Below are positions 31,099-40,300 of a DNA stretch of 64,000 bases, piece by piece. How positions within the stretch are numbered: position 1 is the first letter of the stretch; each line of letters opens with the position of its first letter. The stretch is taken from NCBI RefSeq assembly GCF_000350225.1, contig NW_005179076.1:131888-195887 (forward strand). Direction: 5' to 3'. Under the pieces are notes generated by a model. The model saw only the letters and a program-made list of their open reading frames with translations, made no database searches and was not told where the DNA came from. A program made the translations under genes and the position numbers. The DNA is from Chondrus crispus. Taxonomy: Eukaryota > Rhodophyta > Florideophyceae > Gigartinales > Gigartinaceae.

Positions 31099-33360
31099 TC
31101 AGAGGTTCGGGTCATTCGGGGGCAAGCGAGCCCCCGAATCGTAACTGGCTTGAGGATAGTACCCCGGGTGCCGGGGTAAGCCGGTTGCCATGTCCGCCAG
31201 GGTAGGCATGGCGACCCGTGTGGTATCCTCACCGCTCGCCCCGTCCCGAGACGGGCGAGGGTCGGGCTCGTACCCCGCGTACGGGTCGCGGATGGTTGCA
31301 GGAGCCGGGGGTTGGGGAACGTTGCTCGCAGGCGGCGGTACCGACTGCGACGACCGCAGTCGGTCGCGCTCGCGTCGATAACGTTCGCGATCGAACACCG
31401 CCCGTTCGTAGGCCGCGGCTTGGCGCTCGGATGTCTCGCGCATGGACCCTAGCTCACGGCTGACTCGCTGCAGTTCGGCGGAGTGCGTCGCTAGGTCGTC
31501 ACGTAGATCGCGCGCTTCATCGCTCCGAGTGAGGAACCAGTCAGCCAGGGTATCGACCAACCCGCGCACGGTCCAACTGCGCCGGCTGGCCGCGCCTAAC
31601 GCCCGCACTACCTTGGCGGACGCCGCCAGCTCCCCATGGGGGAGCACCAGCTCGCGTACGCGACGCCCTCGGGGCGTTTCCTGTCCCACCGCATCGAGCG
31701 GTGGGATGGGGAGGACAGTTGCTGCGGAGACAGGGTCCCCAACAGGATTACGGCCAGCGACCGACGTCGGCCGAAAGGGGTTCACCGCGATACCAACGGA
31801 GTCCATGGCCTCGGCGTCGAGGTTCCTGTAGCGTTTACGATGGCTGCGCCGATGCTCAGACCCGACCCTTCCTCTCGGCTGGACGTGGCCGGAGACCGAC
31901 GGCACGAGGGGAGAACGCGCTACGAAGGCGTCCGCCGTGAAATCGTACGTGAGATAGGAACTGCCAGCTCCGGTCGTATAGTCCATCCACGAACGGTGGT
32001 TGCGAGGGGTGACTTCGCTGGCACGGTCCATGAGACCAATGGCATGGCCAAACGTCCAAGGGACGTGAGCAGACCCGTGTTCGGATGGGTTCAGGGCGAC
32101 GTCGGGAAGGCCCGACGCCACGCGCCTCACGCACGCGACCGTGGGGCCGGGCTGAACGAATGCCCGCCTGTTCATGCAAACCTCCGACATGAAGGCGCAG
32201 CATACGTACCACGCCCACTCGCGCTCATAATTGAATACGAGCTGCGGGTGGGCTGGGTGCTGACGATCATGGCATGCGATGTCGAGATGTTTTAGGATGG
32301 GGTGTAACAAGGGATGTACCCCCAGGGAAGGAAAGCTTTCCCGGACGCTCGCGGGGAGGGCCGCAAAGTCTCCGACGGCCAAGCCGGACGCAAGGGCGGC
32401 CGAGAGAACGAAGCGACCGTCCGATTCGTTCTTTCCCTTGTACGTCGACCAATCGTGGTGACCGAAACCCACACCGTATAACCGCATCAGAGAACAGGAT
32501 GATTTCTGGAGAGCGACGAGAGGCTTGGTGAAGGCGTAGGGGCGGGGCGATACGTACAGCCCCGCCACCCCCGACAGTACGAAGCGTCGGGGGTCTACCT
32601 GCGCCGAATTTGTCAGGAGTGCACCCAAGCGGTCAACATAGATTACTTCGGCCACGCTGTAGGCGAAAGTACGGTCCCCCGGCAACTCGTCCGGGAGTTG
32701 ATAACCAACGCCACCGCCCTCGGCCATCAAACGACAAAGGGCCGACGACGCCTCCTCCGACCCGCCCGCCTCGTATATCTTGAATTTGCGGGCGAGGTCG
32801 GGGCGCAGCCACGAACGCGACATCACCTCCGCTACGGTGACCCCCGAACGGCCCCTGCGCGACCAGGGGTACTGCAGCTCGTCGACAGAGAGCACTGGGG
32901 CATCAGGAGACGGAACCCCGAACCACCGCGTGGCAGAGACCACCTCCCCCTCCCGACCGGAAGAGGAGGGAGGAAGTACAGGAGGACGACGGCCGAAGGA
33001 CACGCCGTCAGGAGCGGCGTGGTCGCGCGCGACGTCCGAATGCGCAACTGGAAGGACGTCGGCCGCTGGGGCCGAAGGGGCAGCCGGACGAAACGCGATA
33101 ACCGGTTTGGGTGGCCGCACGGGAGGGGCCACCAGCTCCACGGAGACGGTCGTGGAGCGGGAACGGGACTTCTGAAAAGCCGGCGGAGCCAGCGGGGCCG
33201 TACGAGTCAGAGCGATGTCGTCCTCTCGCGATCCAGGGGACGCGCTCGATGACCCGACCCCGTTCGGCAAAGGAATCGCGACGACGGACGCGCCGGCCGC
33301 CACGGGTTTGCCGCCGCCCTCGAGCGGAGGCGGAGGAGGAAGAGAGGTCGAGTCGGCCAT
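31099..33360 (-). CDS. Antisense accessory protein of family-2 elements (ORFx), intact
   Basis: An intact 753-codon frame from the ATG at 33360. It is on the strand opposite to the element's pol and begins 189 bases from the 3' LTR. Residues 1-150 are Pro/Ala/Ser-rich and probably disordered. About 150-480 is a conserved region shared with element C's copy (YQLPDE, DRTFAYSVAEVIYVDRL, SSCSLMRLYG, SLGVHPLLHP, NYEREWAWYVCCAFMSEV, RAFVQPGP, WMDYTTGAGSSYL). About 590-670 is a strong coiled coil rich in Arg/Glu (RDLRDDLATHSAEL, RDRYRRERDRL-like). The tail is Pro-rich. There are no membrane helices, zinc motifs or catalytic signatures that I recognise. Overall build (disordered head, helical core, coiled coil) resembles a structural or RNA-binding Gag-like protein, but I see no sequence match to Gag. 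Conservation in a second, older copy implies past selection. Confidence 0.85.
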   Translation of the reverse strand: MADSTSLPPPPPLEGGGKPVAAGASVVAIPLPNGVGSSSASPGSREDDIALTRTAPLAPPAFQKSRSRSTTVSVELVAPPVRPPKPVIAFRPAAPSAPAADVLPVAHSDVARDHAAPDGVSFGRRPPVLPPSSSGREGEVVSATRWFGVPSPDAPVLSVDELQYPWSRRGRSGVTVAEVMSRSWLRPDLARKFKIYEAGGSEEASSALCRLMAEGGGVGYQLPDELPGDRTFAYSVAEVIYVDRLGALLTNSAQVDPRRFVLSGVAGLYVSPRPYAFTKPLVALQKSSCSLMRLYGVGFGHHDWSTYKGKNESDGRFVLSAALASGLAVGDFAALPASVRESFPSLGVHPLLHPILKHLDIACHDRQHPAHPQLVFNYEREWAWYVCCAFMSEVCMNRRAFVQPGPTVACVRRVASGLPDVALNPSEHGSAHVPWTFGHAIGLMDRASEVTPRNHRSWMDYTTGAGSSYLTYDFTADAFVARSPLVPSVSGHVQPRGRVGSEHRRSHRKRYRNLDAEAMDSVGIAVNPFRPTSVAGRNPVGDPVSAATVLPIPPLDAVGQETPRGRRVRELVLPHGELAASAKVVRALGAASRRSWTVRGLVDTLADWFLTRSDEARDLRDDLATHSAELQRVSRELGSMRETSERQAAAYERAVFDRERYRRERDRLRSSQSVPPPASNVPQPPAPATIRDPYAGYEPDPRPSRDGASGEDTTRVAMPTLADMATGLPRHPGYYPQASYDSGARLPPNDPNL

Positions 33361-33513
33361 GATAGAACGGCCGATAGCACGGAGCCGAGATGATCGGTCG
33401 GGACTGTCGGGGAAGGACTGGGACAGCGCAAAGTGGAGCGGGAGTTTGTCCGCCGTCCGCGGTGCTGCTGAGGGTTCAGGGAGTGGGACGGACAGGTTCT
33501 ACAAGCCTCAGGA

Positions 33514-33548
33514 GTGAACGCGGACGTTCACTATTGAGGGGGGGGTGA
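33514..33548 (+). promoter_or_regulatory. Second hairpin and polypurine tract next to LTR, element D
   Basis: Stem GTGAACG/CGTTCAC with loop CGGA, then TATTGAGGGGGGGGTGA touching the LTR. This is the functional position for plus-strand priming. Confidence 0.8.
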
Positions 33549-34141
33549 TGTGGTATAACCCCAAACGGAAATTAGATTAGGATTGGATCAGGGACAGTAA
33601 GGCAAGGAGCCTTACAGCCATGCGCGCACACACGGGTAATCCACGTGTACGGGACGCGTGCTACAGGTGGACTGTCAGCCCCGCCGGCTGACAGCGTTAC
33701 AGTGTCGGTAGACCGGCACTACTGTAGAGTTATGATAGACTACAATGTACATTAAATATGAGCGGACCGCCGGCGGTGGAGGGCGACAAGCACGGACTTG
33801 TCAAGAATTCTCCACCTTGGTCCGCCCGCTTACTTTTAGGTACTTCCGTCCGTTTTACCTAGGAGTCGCACAGCGCGCGGGTTGAGGAGGCGCGTAGCAC
33901 GCCCACGAGCCGGCTCCGCCTCCGCCCGTCGGTACTGGATCGTCACCCAGTACCGCTCCGGGGCGTCGAGGCGTAGAACCGCTCGCGCGTGCGCGCGTCC
34001 TCCCCGATCCCGCTCTACCACCGCTACCTCGAGCCCGTGCTCGGTACCGTGGGTGGGCCGTGCTTCTATCTTCCTGCCAATCGGGGTCTTTTCGAACTGT
34101 CAGTACTCACTCCCCTCGTGGTTGGGGGTGATTATACTACA
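33549..34141 (+). repeat. 3' LTR of element D (family 2), 593 bp
   Basis: Starts TGTGGTATAA and ends TTATACTACA. Aligns with 11025-11679 in inverse orientation. Shared hairpins are CTGTCAGCC/GGCTGACAG (about 33680-33700), GACAAG/CTTGTC (about 33782-33801) and an AGGTA/TACCT pair (about 33836-33870). ACATTAAATATGAGC is the likely TATA region. Confidence 0.86.
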
Positions 34142-34235
34142 CCACCCGTAGAAAAGCCACTGCGTATTCCGAACACGGGACTCGTCGAAACAGTTGTCGC
34201 CCCACCAGCGTCGATCGAGAAGCCAATACAACCGG

Positions 34236-34946
34236 TCATACGGGGGCTCGAAGGCAAGGAGCCCGAGCACGCTGTGACCCGCAGGGGGCGACGCCCTCAG
34301 GTCGCGGAAGATGTTGAAGACCGGAGAGGATGGTCTGCAGACGGATTTGATACTCCCTTTCGAGCCAACAACGCATATGGGATAGATCGGCCCGTCCATG
34401 CGTGCGCGTCCGGTCGTTCGGTGTCAGGGGTAGGTGGCGCCAGCGAGCTGTCCACGCTTCGTCCTTGCTTCGGCGATACCCGTTCGGGAGGCTGATTTCG
34501 TCTTGACAGACTTCTTGAAAACGGAGAGCGTCAAAGTACCAATGGGACCAGCCCACGTACTGTTCGACCGGGTACGGCACCACGGAAGGACGTTGGGAAG
34601 CCTCGAAGGGGGTGCGGCGCTGACGATAGTCGTACTCCTTTGCCGGGTTGACCCAGCGGGACGCCGACCCGGGCGCGAGGGGAGACATAACTGGAGGCGT
34701 GGGAGGTGCTTGAGCGGGTTCCGAGATGAAGGACGTGGGGTCGAGCGGCGGGCTTGTAGGCGGTAGGGAGGCCGCCGAGTCCGTATTTATAGCCACCGTT
34801 CGCGGAATTCGTCCCGGCGGCGGAGGGGCGCCCCAGTGGGTTTCGCCCTGAATTACGTCCGTGGAGGTACTGTGCGCACTTGTCGGCCTGAAAGGCGTCG
34901 CTCCGTTGCCCACGCCCCTTCGGCGGCCGGCCTGCCTCCTAATCAT
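34236..34946 (-). pseudogene. Unidentified Pro-rich ORF, possible gag relic
   Basis: A 236-codon minus-strand frame with a Pro/Ser/Thr-rich first half. A better structured second half has PVEQYVGWSHWYFDALRFQE, then a region rich in Trp, Arg and His. Immediately upstream (35052-35501) another Pro/Arg-rich frame lies on the same strand. They may be parts of one decayed structural protein of an element that element D's LTR interrupts. I recognise no family. Confidence 0.3.
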
Positions 34947-36203
34947 TGCGTGGGAGGGAATCGTCCGATGGCGGAGAATAACGCAAGGGGCGGGAGAAGC
35001 GACACGACCACAGGACGGGCGGACGTAAGAGAGGTCACCTGCTCCCCTCTGTCACACGGGAATGTGCCGGCCTTCCTCAAAGGACAGAAGCAGCGGGGGC
35101 TCCCGAACGGGCACGGAAGGCTTGACGGGACTAGACCGTGTGTCCGAGTTCGGAGGGGTACCGCCAGGTCGAATGCCGCCGTGCAGAGGCGTCGCAGAGG
35201 CGAGCCGACGCCTAATCACGACCCGAAGGGAGTTCACACCGGGCCGGCTTGGGCCAGTTTTGCAATGGCCCCGTGGCGTCGGTAACGTCCGTACAACGGC
35301 CGCTTGAAGAAGGCTAACGAGCGCGGGCCACGAACGTAATGGCCGCCCCCGAGGACGTGGCGCACTCAAAGAAGAGGGTTGTGTGGGAGAACGGGTACGG
35401 ACCGGTGTCGGTAAACGTAACGACCCGGAGGGAGATTCCGTAGGGGTGATCAGAGGATACTGGAAAGGCAGGGGATAATTCAGCTTGTACACGGGGTGCA
35501 CGTACCGCCACGGGTGACAGGTGGCGGCGGAATGGCCACGTGTACCGCCGTACGTATAACGTCCCGGTCAGGTACAGTAGACTAGTAGGTCCTACGGTAG
35601 GGGCGTAGAAATTAGTGTAATGGGAGTGTCAGCCAGGGGAGTCCCAGCTAGCACACGTGGTGCGCGCTCTGCCTGCGAGTACAGGTGGCAGGAGTACCGC
35701 CACGTGTGCCGCTGTACAGGTCACTCCCCGGTGGAGTACAGTAGAGGTACTCCACTGTAGTGATCCAAAGTAGAAGTGGATCACTACTGTACTGCCCGGC
35801 CGCCGGAGGTCGACGTACTTAGGGGCCGAGTCAGTACGCCCCCAGAGTAAAGGCGGTAGCGACCCCTTGGGCGAGAACTCAGAAAAAGGAGGCAGATCGT
35901 CCCGTGCGGGTTATTCTCGAGGGCCGGAAGCACACGCTCCCCAGTTTGGTCGTTCCACCGCCTGGTGGAAGTGTATGCCCATTGAGCCCTATCCCCTCCG
36001 GGGTCGCAATTCCACTCGTCCGTTTACCGGAGTCATAACCGCCACCTCGCAGAGAGGTTGGTGGTGTTGTAATTCTACCGCTGCCGTAGACACCCCCTCC
36101 GTGACGGGGTAAAAACCGAACCGGAAGGATCCATATTATTACAGAAGTAGGGTCTTCGTGGGCTCGATATCAGGCTCTGGAGGTCCCAAATGGCCGAAGG
36201 GCG
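34947..36203. other. LTR-like or promoter-like sequence, unresolved
   Basis: Between two minus-strand frames. 35490-35830 contains many short inverted repeats of the CCACGTGT and TACAGTAG kind seen in family-2 LTRs, and ACTGTACTGCCCGGCCGCCGG recalls their central part. I could not define termini. 36000-36180 has no recognised feature. Confidence 0.3.
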
Positions 36204-36629
36204 TCACCGTGAGTGGCGGAGAAGTCGTTTTCGGTCGGTATGGAATCTTGTGGGACGCAAGCAGAGGGGCCGTGGCTCGCGCTTTACGAGCGTGAGCATC
36301 ACGACAAGCTCATTCGGTTCCAGACAATCGGAACCTGTAGGAAAAGGGTCCAAAGGTCGCAACAAAACCAGACTCGGTCGTGACACGACGCCAGCGTTCC
36401 CAGACGTTGAAGATATATCCGATTCTCTCTCTCGCAGCCGATTCGCGCGGCTTCGTTGCTCGTTGACTTGAGCGGCTAGACGCGAGAACGCGCCCATCTG
36501 CTCGGCGGTCAGGTCAGTTGACCTATCGGGGATAAGGCTCTCACAATGGACGAGTCCAGATTCGATCGTATCGACGTGAGCTCGGAGGCTCTCAAGTCTT
36601 TGCGTGAAAGATTGATAACGACCCAACAT
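36204..36629 (-). pseudogene. Unidentified 141-codon ORF with coiled coil
   Basis: The first half is a helical, charged region (QRLESLRAHVDTIESGLVH, then AAQVNEQRSRANRLRERESD) likely to form a coiled coil; the second half is basic. It has the look of the head of a retrotransposon Gag, like those of elements A and B, but without detectable similarity. Possibly the start of the element whose remains lie at 34236-35501. Confidence 0.3.
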
Positions 36630-37102
36630 TAGGTCACGGAGACTGTCTCGGCAATTCTCTTAGACGAAGTCCTCGGAACCGTCCTTCGATACACAGACGA
36701 CAGCCATGGGGATGATGAAATCATTGTCGCGACCATGCACGGGTCACGCGTCGCCGAAGTTCATGTTGCAGCGACGAAGCAGCGCGGAGGTTCTCGGTTG
36801 GGACGGCATGATCGAGTTCGCGCGCTTCGCTATTCGTAGTATATTGTGACAGGTGGTTGTTGATGATGTGCCTCTCCCACGCTACTAGAGGACATGAAAG
36901 GCTGATTTATGAGTACCATAGCCGCGTGCCATGGTGTTGGCGCACTATTGCATGCCTGAATGAAGCGCGCGACACGCCTGCCGAGGAGTTTCGACTCGCC
37001 TTCTCGCAAGCAGGAGGCACAGTTGGCTGGAATTTGGCTGACATGCATGGCACGTGTCATTCTATCGGGGAATCTATTCATCGGATAGAACGCTTTTGGA
37101 AT
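36630..37102. other. Spacer with one short coding-like frame
   Basis: A plus-strand frame at about 36637-36838 reads TVSAILLDEVLGTVLRYTDD and onward for some 65 codons but has no ATG. It may be a gene scrap. The rest shows nothing I can name. Confidence 0.25.
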
Positions 37103-37231
37103 CTATCGGCGCTCGGATAGATTCCGAAATGGTTCTATTCGATTTCGGAAAGCGATAGAATTGCGCGGTGGGGTTGCAAATCGTGAGCAGAAATTCTATT
37201 GATCAAATAGATGTGCGCGGTGGGGTTGCTC
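37103..37231. repeat. Right end of a TTA-type DNA transposon, first copy
   Basis: About 129 bp nearly identical to 46130-46248, ending CGCGGTGGGGTTGCTC. It contains the internal motif CTATTGATCAAATAG and an internal second copy of GCGCGGTGGGGTTG. It is followed by TTA and then by a left-type terminus. Confidence 0.8.
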
Positions 37232-37371
37232 TTAGAGCATCCCCACCGCGTCGATTCTATTGCCGGATAGAAATACAACGTGTACGCTGACCATTCGCCG
37301 GTTGCCCGAATTGAATTTTGTGCCTATTCGTCAATCTATTCGTGTGGAATCTATTCGCGTCAACCCCAACG

Positions 37372-40300
37372 CATATCCCTAATGCCATTTTTTATGATCA
37401 GTATACTGCACAGAACCTTCCGACTCGGCGTGTTCCGCAGTGCGTCTACCAATACCAAAACAAACCGCATAGGGCCACAATACAGAGTCAGTTACACATG
37501 TCGGCATAGTTTGGCGCTACATAGCCAAATACAGGCAGATTTATTTAAACATGAAGTCTGGTCTCAGGCGACCTCACAAGCACCCGAAAAACAGCGTTCT
37601 GATCAGTGTACTGCTCAATAAAGACCATAGCTTGACCTTTCCATACACGAATGATACACAATACGGCTTACTTCTACATCGACGACATGTGTATCAAACA
37701 CTTCCACGGTGATGACTGCGTAGTCTCTGTGCCACAGGTTGTTCAGAAGATGGACTCTGATGGTTCTTCGTAGCTCCATTTTCGCCGATAATCGGCTCAG
37801 TCCCTTTATTTTCGCCGTGCTCTGGCACTTCCTGTCTCTCAATCTGCGGAGCTGGGTGGAGGCTTCGCAGGGATAGATGCTTTGCTGTGTGCCATACCTC
37901 AACACAACTTTTGCGCAAGCCGGGGTAGGTTCGGATACAAAGAAATGTGCTGCAAAGTGTGCATTGATACGTCGTCCTATGTCCTCTCCAAGAGCCACTG
38001 TTTTGACCGCAAAGTGTACAGAAGTGAACCGGACCCTGTCTAGGTTGATGCCCGCTGACGGAGAGCCTCAGTCTTTTGCCGTCCTCTGAATTGAAGAAAA
38101 ATAATCTCTTGCGCTTTCGCCCCTTTGCTAAGCCAACAAGACGTTTAGCATCATTGTCAGAGATTTTGGCAGCAGTATCATCCGTGCGCATGTCATTCTT
38201 TCTCCTATCCATTACCTCCAGAGATGCAGCGTAGTGTAGCAGCTCCTGTGACAAATCGAACATGAAGTCCGCAGCGGACTGTACTTTGTTTAAAAGATTC
38301 CTGAACTTTTCAAGGGTTTTGAATGATTCCACCGTAACGAGTAGAGACCTCCGCTCGTAGATGCGAAACGCAAAAAAGGCGTTTAGCGCCATAGTTTTCA
38401 GCGTTTGAACTGCCAGTTTTTGCTCCCACTTTAAATGTGACGTTGAAGACCGTAGCATTGCCCTTTGCTGCGTTGATCCGTCGACACCTGCTTTCGTTTT
38501 GCTGTAGATAGTCTGAGAAGCATGTTTGAACAGCTTCAGAGGATGAAAACAGCCTTTATCCAAAACCCGCCGGTTAATGACTTGCCAAAAAGGAAACCGG
38601 GACTCCACCAATTCTGGAACAGACCCTGTCACGAATCTCGGTATTTCATGGGGCTCCTCATACGCCCATCTCAACAACGGGGATGAAAGTGATTCAAGCG
38701 CTTCCCGGGCTACGTTAATTGTCTCTTGGGGAGAGCGAATTAAAACTCTGTAGAGAACACCTGTCTCAGAGGCCGCAACGTAGATGGCAAATCGCAATGA
38801 CATCACAACCAATTGATGCAAGATTTGTCCCATGTGCTCTGTGGGAATGTACTTGTGAAAGGTCTCATCTCCCATGATGCAACTGATCAGATTGAGGGAC
38901 ACTTGCGCCAGCGATTGACCAAAACTCGCTGGCTGCACGCGAGTCTTAATCTCCACTGTTGCCGGCACGTAGGATGTGCCCTCGACATGAATGATGTCAT
39001 CTTCATCGAATGCTCCATCCTTAAAACTGTCCACCCGCAGCAGCACTATACCATCAGGAGAGCATGCCAGGTACGGTGCATCCAGCACTGACAACATCCC
39101 CACCTCAAAGAATTCTCCAAACATCTCCATTCTGCGCAACGCGTGCCCAACTGCTTTCTCGTTCACACTACCCCGCATCATAGATTCCGTAGATACTTTT
39201 GAGCTGAACCATGAATTAGAAAGTATCTGGAACCACTCTTCATTGGTGCGCTCCTGCACTTCCCCCTGACCGTCCAGTTCGAGTGCAGTGCGAACTGCGC
39301 CATTGCGCATCAGAAAAGCCCCCGCATTTGTGCCAGTGATGCGAAACTGGCGAAGTAGGAACCAATCTGCACAACGCTGTGCTGTAGTAAGGCACATGCA
39401 AGTTTGCCGCAAACAATTCTCCAATCCCTCCTTCATGCTTCGCCCATGAATGCTCTCGCCATTGACTCTGGTGAAGAGAATCTCCGCGCCCGCCGTTTCT
39501 TTTTCTTTCGGTACAGCAATCCAAGTGTTTAGGATGTCACCCACGCTTGGAGGTACAGTGTAGAGGAACCGAAGTATCTTGCAAAACTTCTCGGTACCGT
39601 GCTCCCGAACGGCAATTGCTGTCACCTTCTTCACCCCCACCCTCTTACCGTTTGCAGAAATGGGCTTTGTGGCTAGACGTACATCGGGACCAAGGCCTCC
39701 ATGGTCTGGAATGACGAAAGCAGCAGGACGATCGAATTGAGCACCCTGTCCGTGCGCTCCCCTCGTCTCCTCACTTAGTGCGTCCTGACCCCCAGCCGCT
39801 CCCTCCCCGTCTCCCTCACTGATGACATTTGCGCCACTATCCCGAATCTCTCCCATTGAATCCCGCCCACCTTCTTCATTGCCTTGCCCTGAGCCCCGCT
39901 CGGATTGAGTCGTCGTGACGTCTGCGGCTTCCTCTATGTCGTTACGGTACACGTTCAAAAACGACTGCCCAACGAAGGGGTGGCAGCGGATGAGATGCTC
40001 AGGCATAACGAGAATGGAGCAAAGTCCATTTGCGTTGAGTATGTCCAAAAACGCTTCCTTTCCATACCCCCTATCGGCCGTTATGACACAACCATCCACA
40101 GCTTCCTCACCCTTGTCATCGAAGATTGTGGTAAGGAGTTTGGAGACTGAGACTGTTTGAGCCTCTCCTCTTCTTCTAAACCGTAACCCAAGAACAACCC
40201 GAAATAGTGCGTCGGCGATTGAATCTGCCGCGTGTCCTCCTTTGTCTGCCTTACGCTGACTGAGCATTTTCACTTGATTATCGACGGCTCTTGTGCCGGA

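Larger units (their letters stand above)
28166..34141 (+). mobile_element. Ty3/gypsy chromovirus element D (family 2), 5' part missing
   Basis: Plus strand: C-terminal half of integrase with chromodomain, hairpin and polypurine tract, a 4.5 kb cassette with hairpin arrays and an intact opposite-strand ORF, a second hairpin and polypurine tract, and the 3' LTR. Element B is inserted at the first codons. The upstream half of D is not present to the left of B in this window. Confidence 0.87.

Noticed and set aside
33549-34141. Reading this LTR as the 5' LTR of a minus-strand element with ORFx as its Gag
   Set aside because: A polypurine tract, not a primer-binding site, adjoins its left edge, and the plus-strand pol of the same family lies upstream; the same holds in element C.
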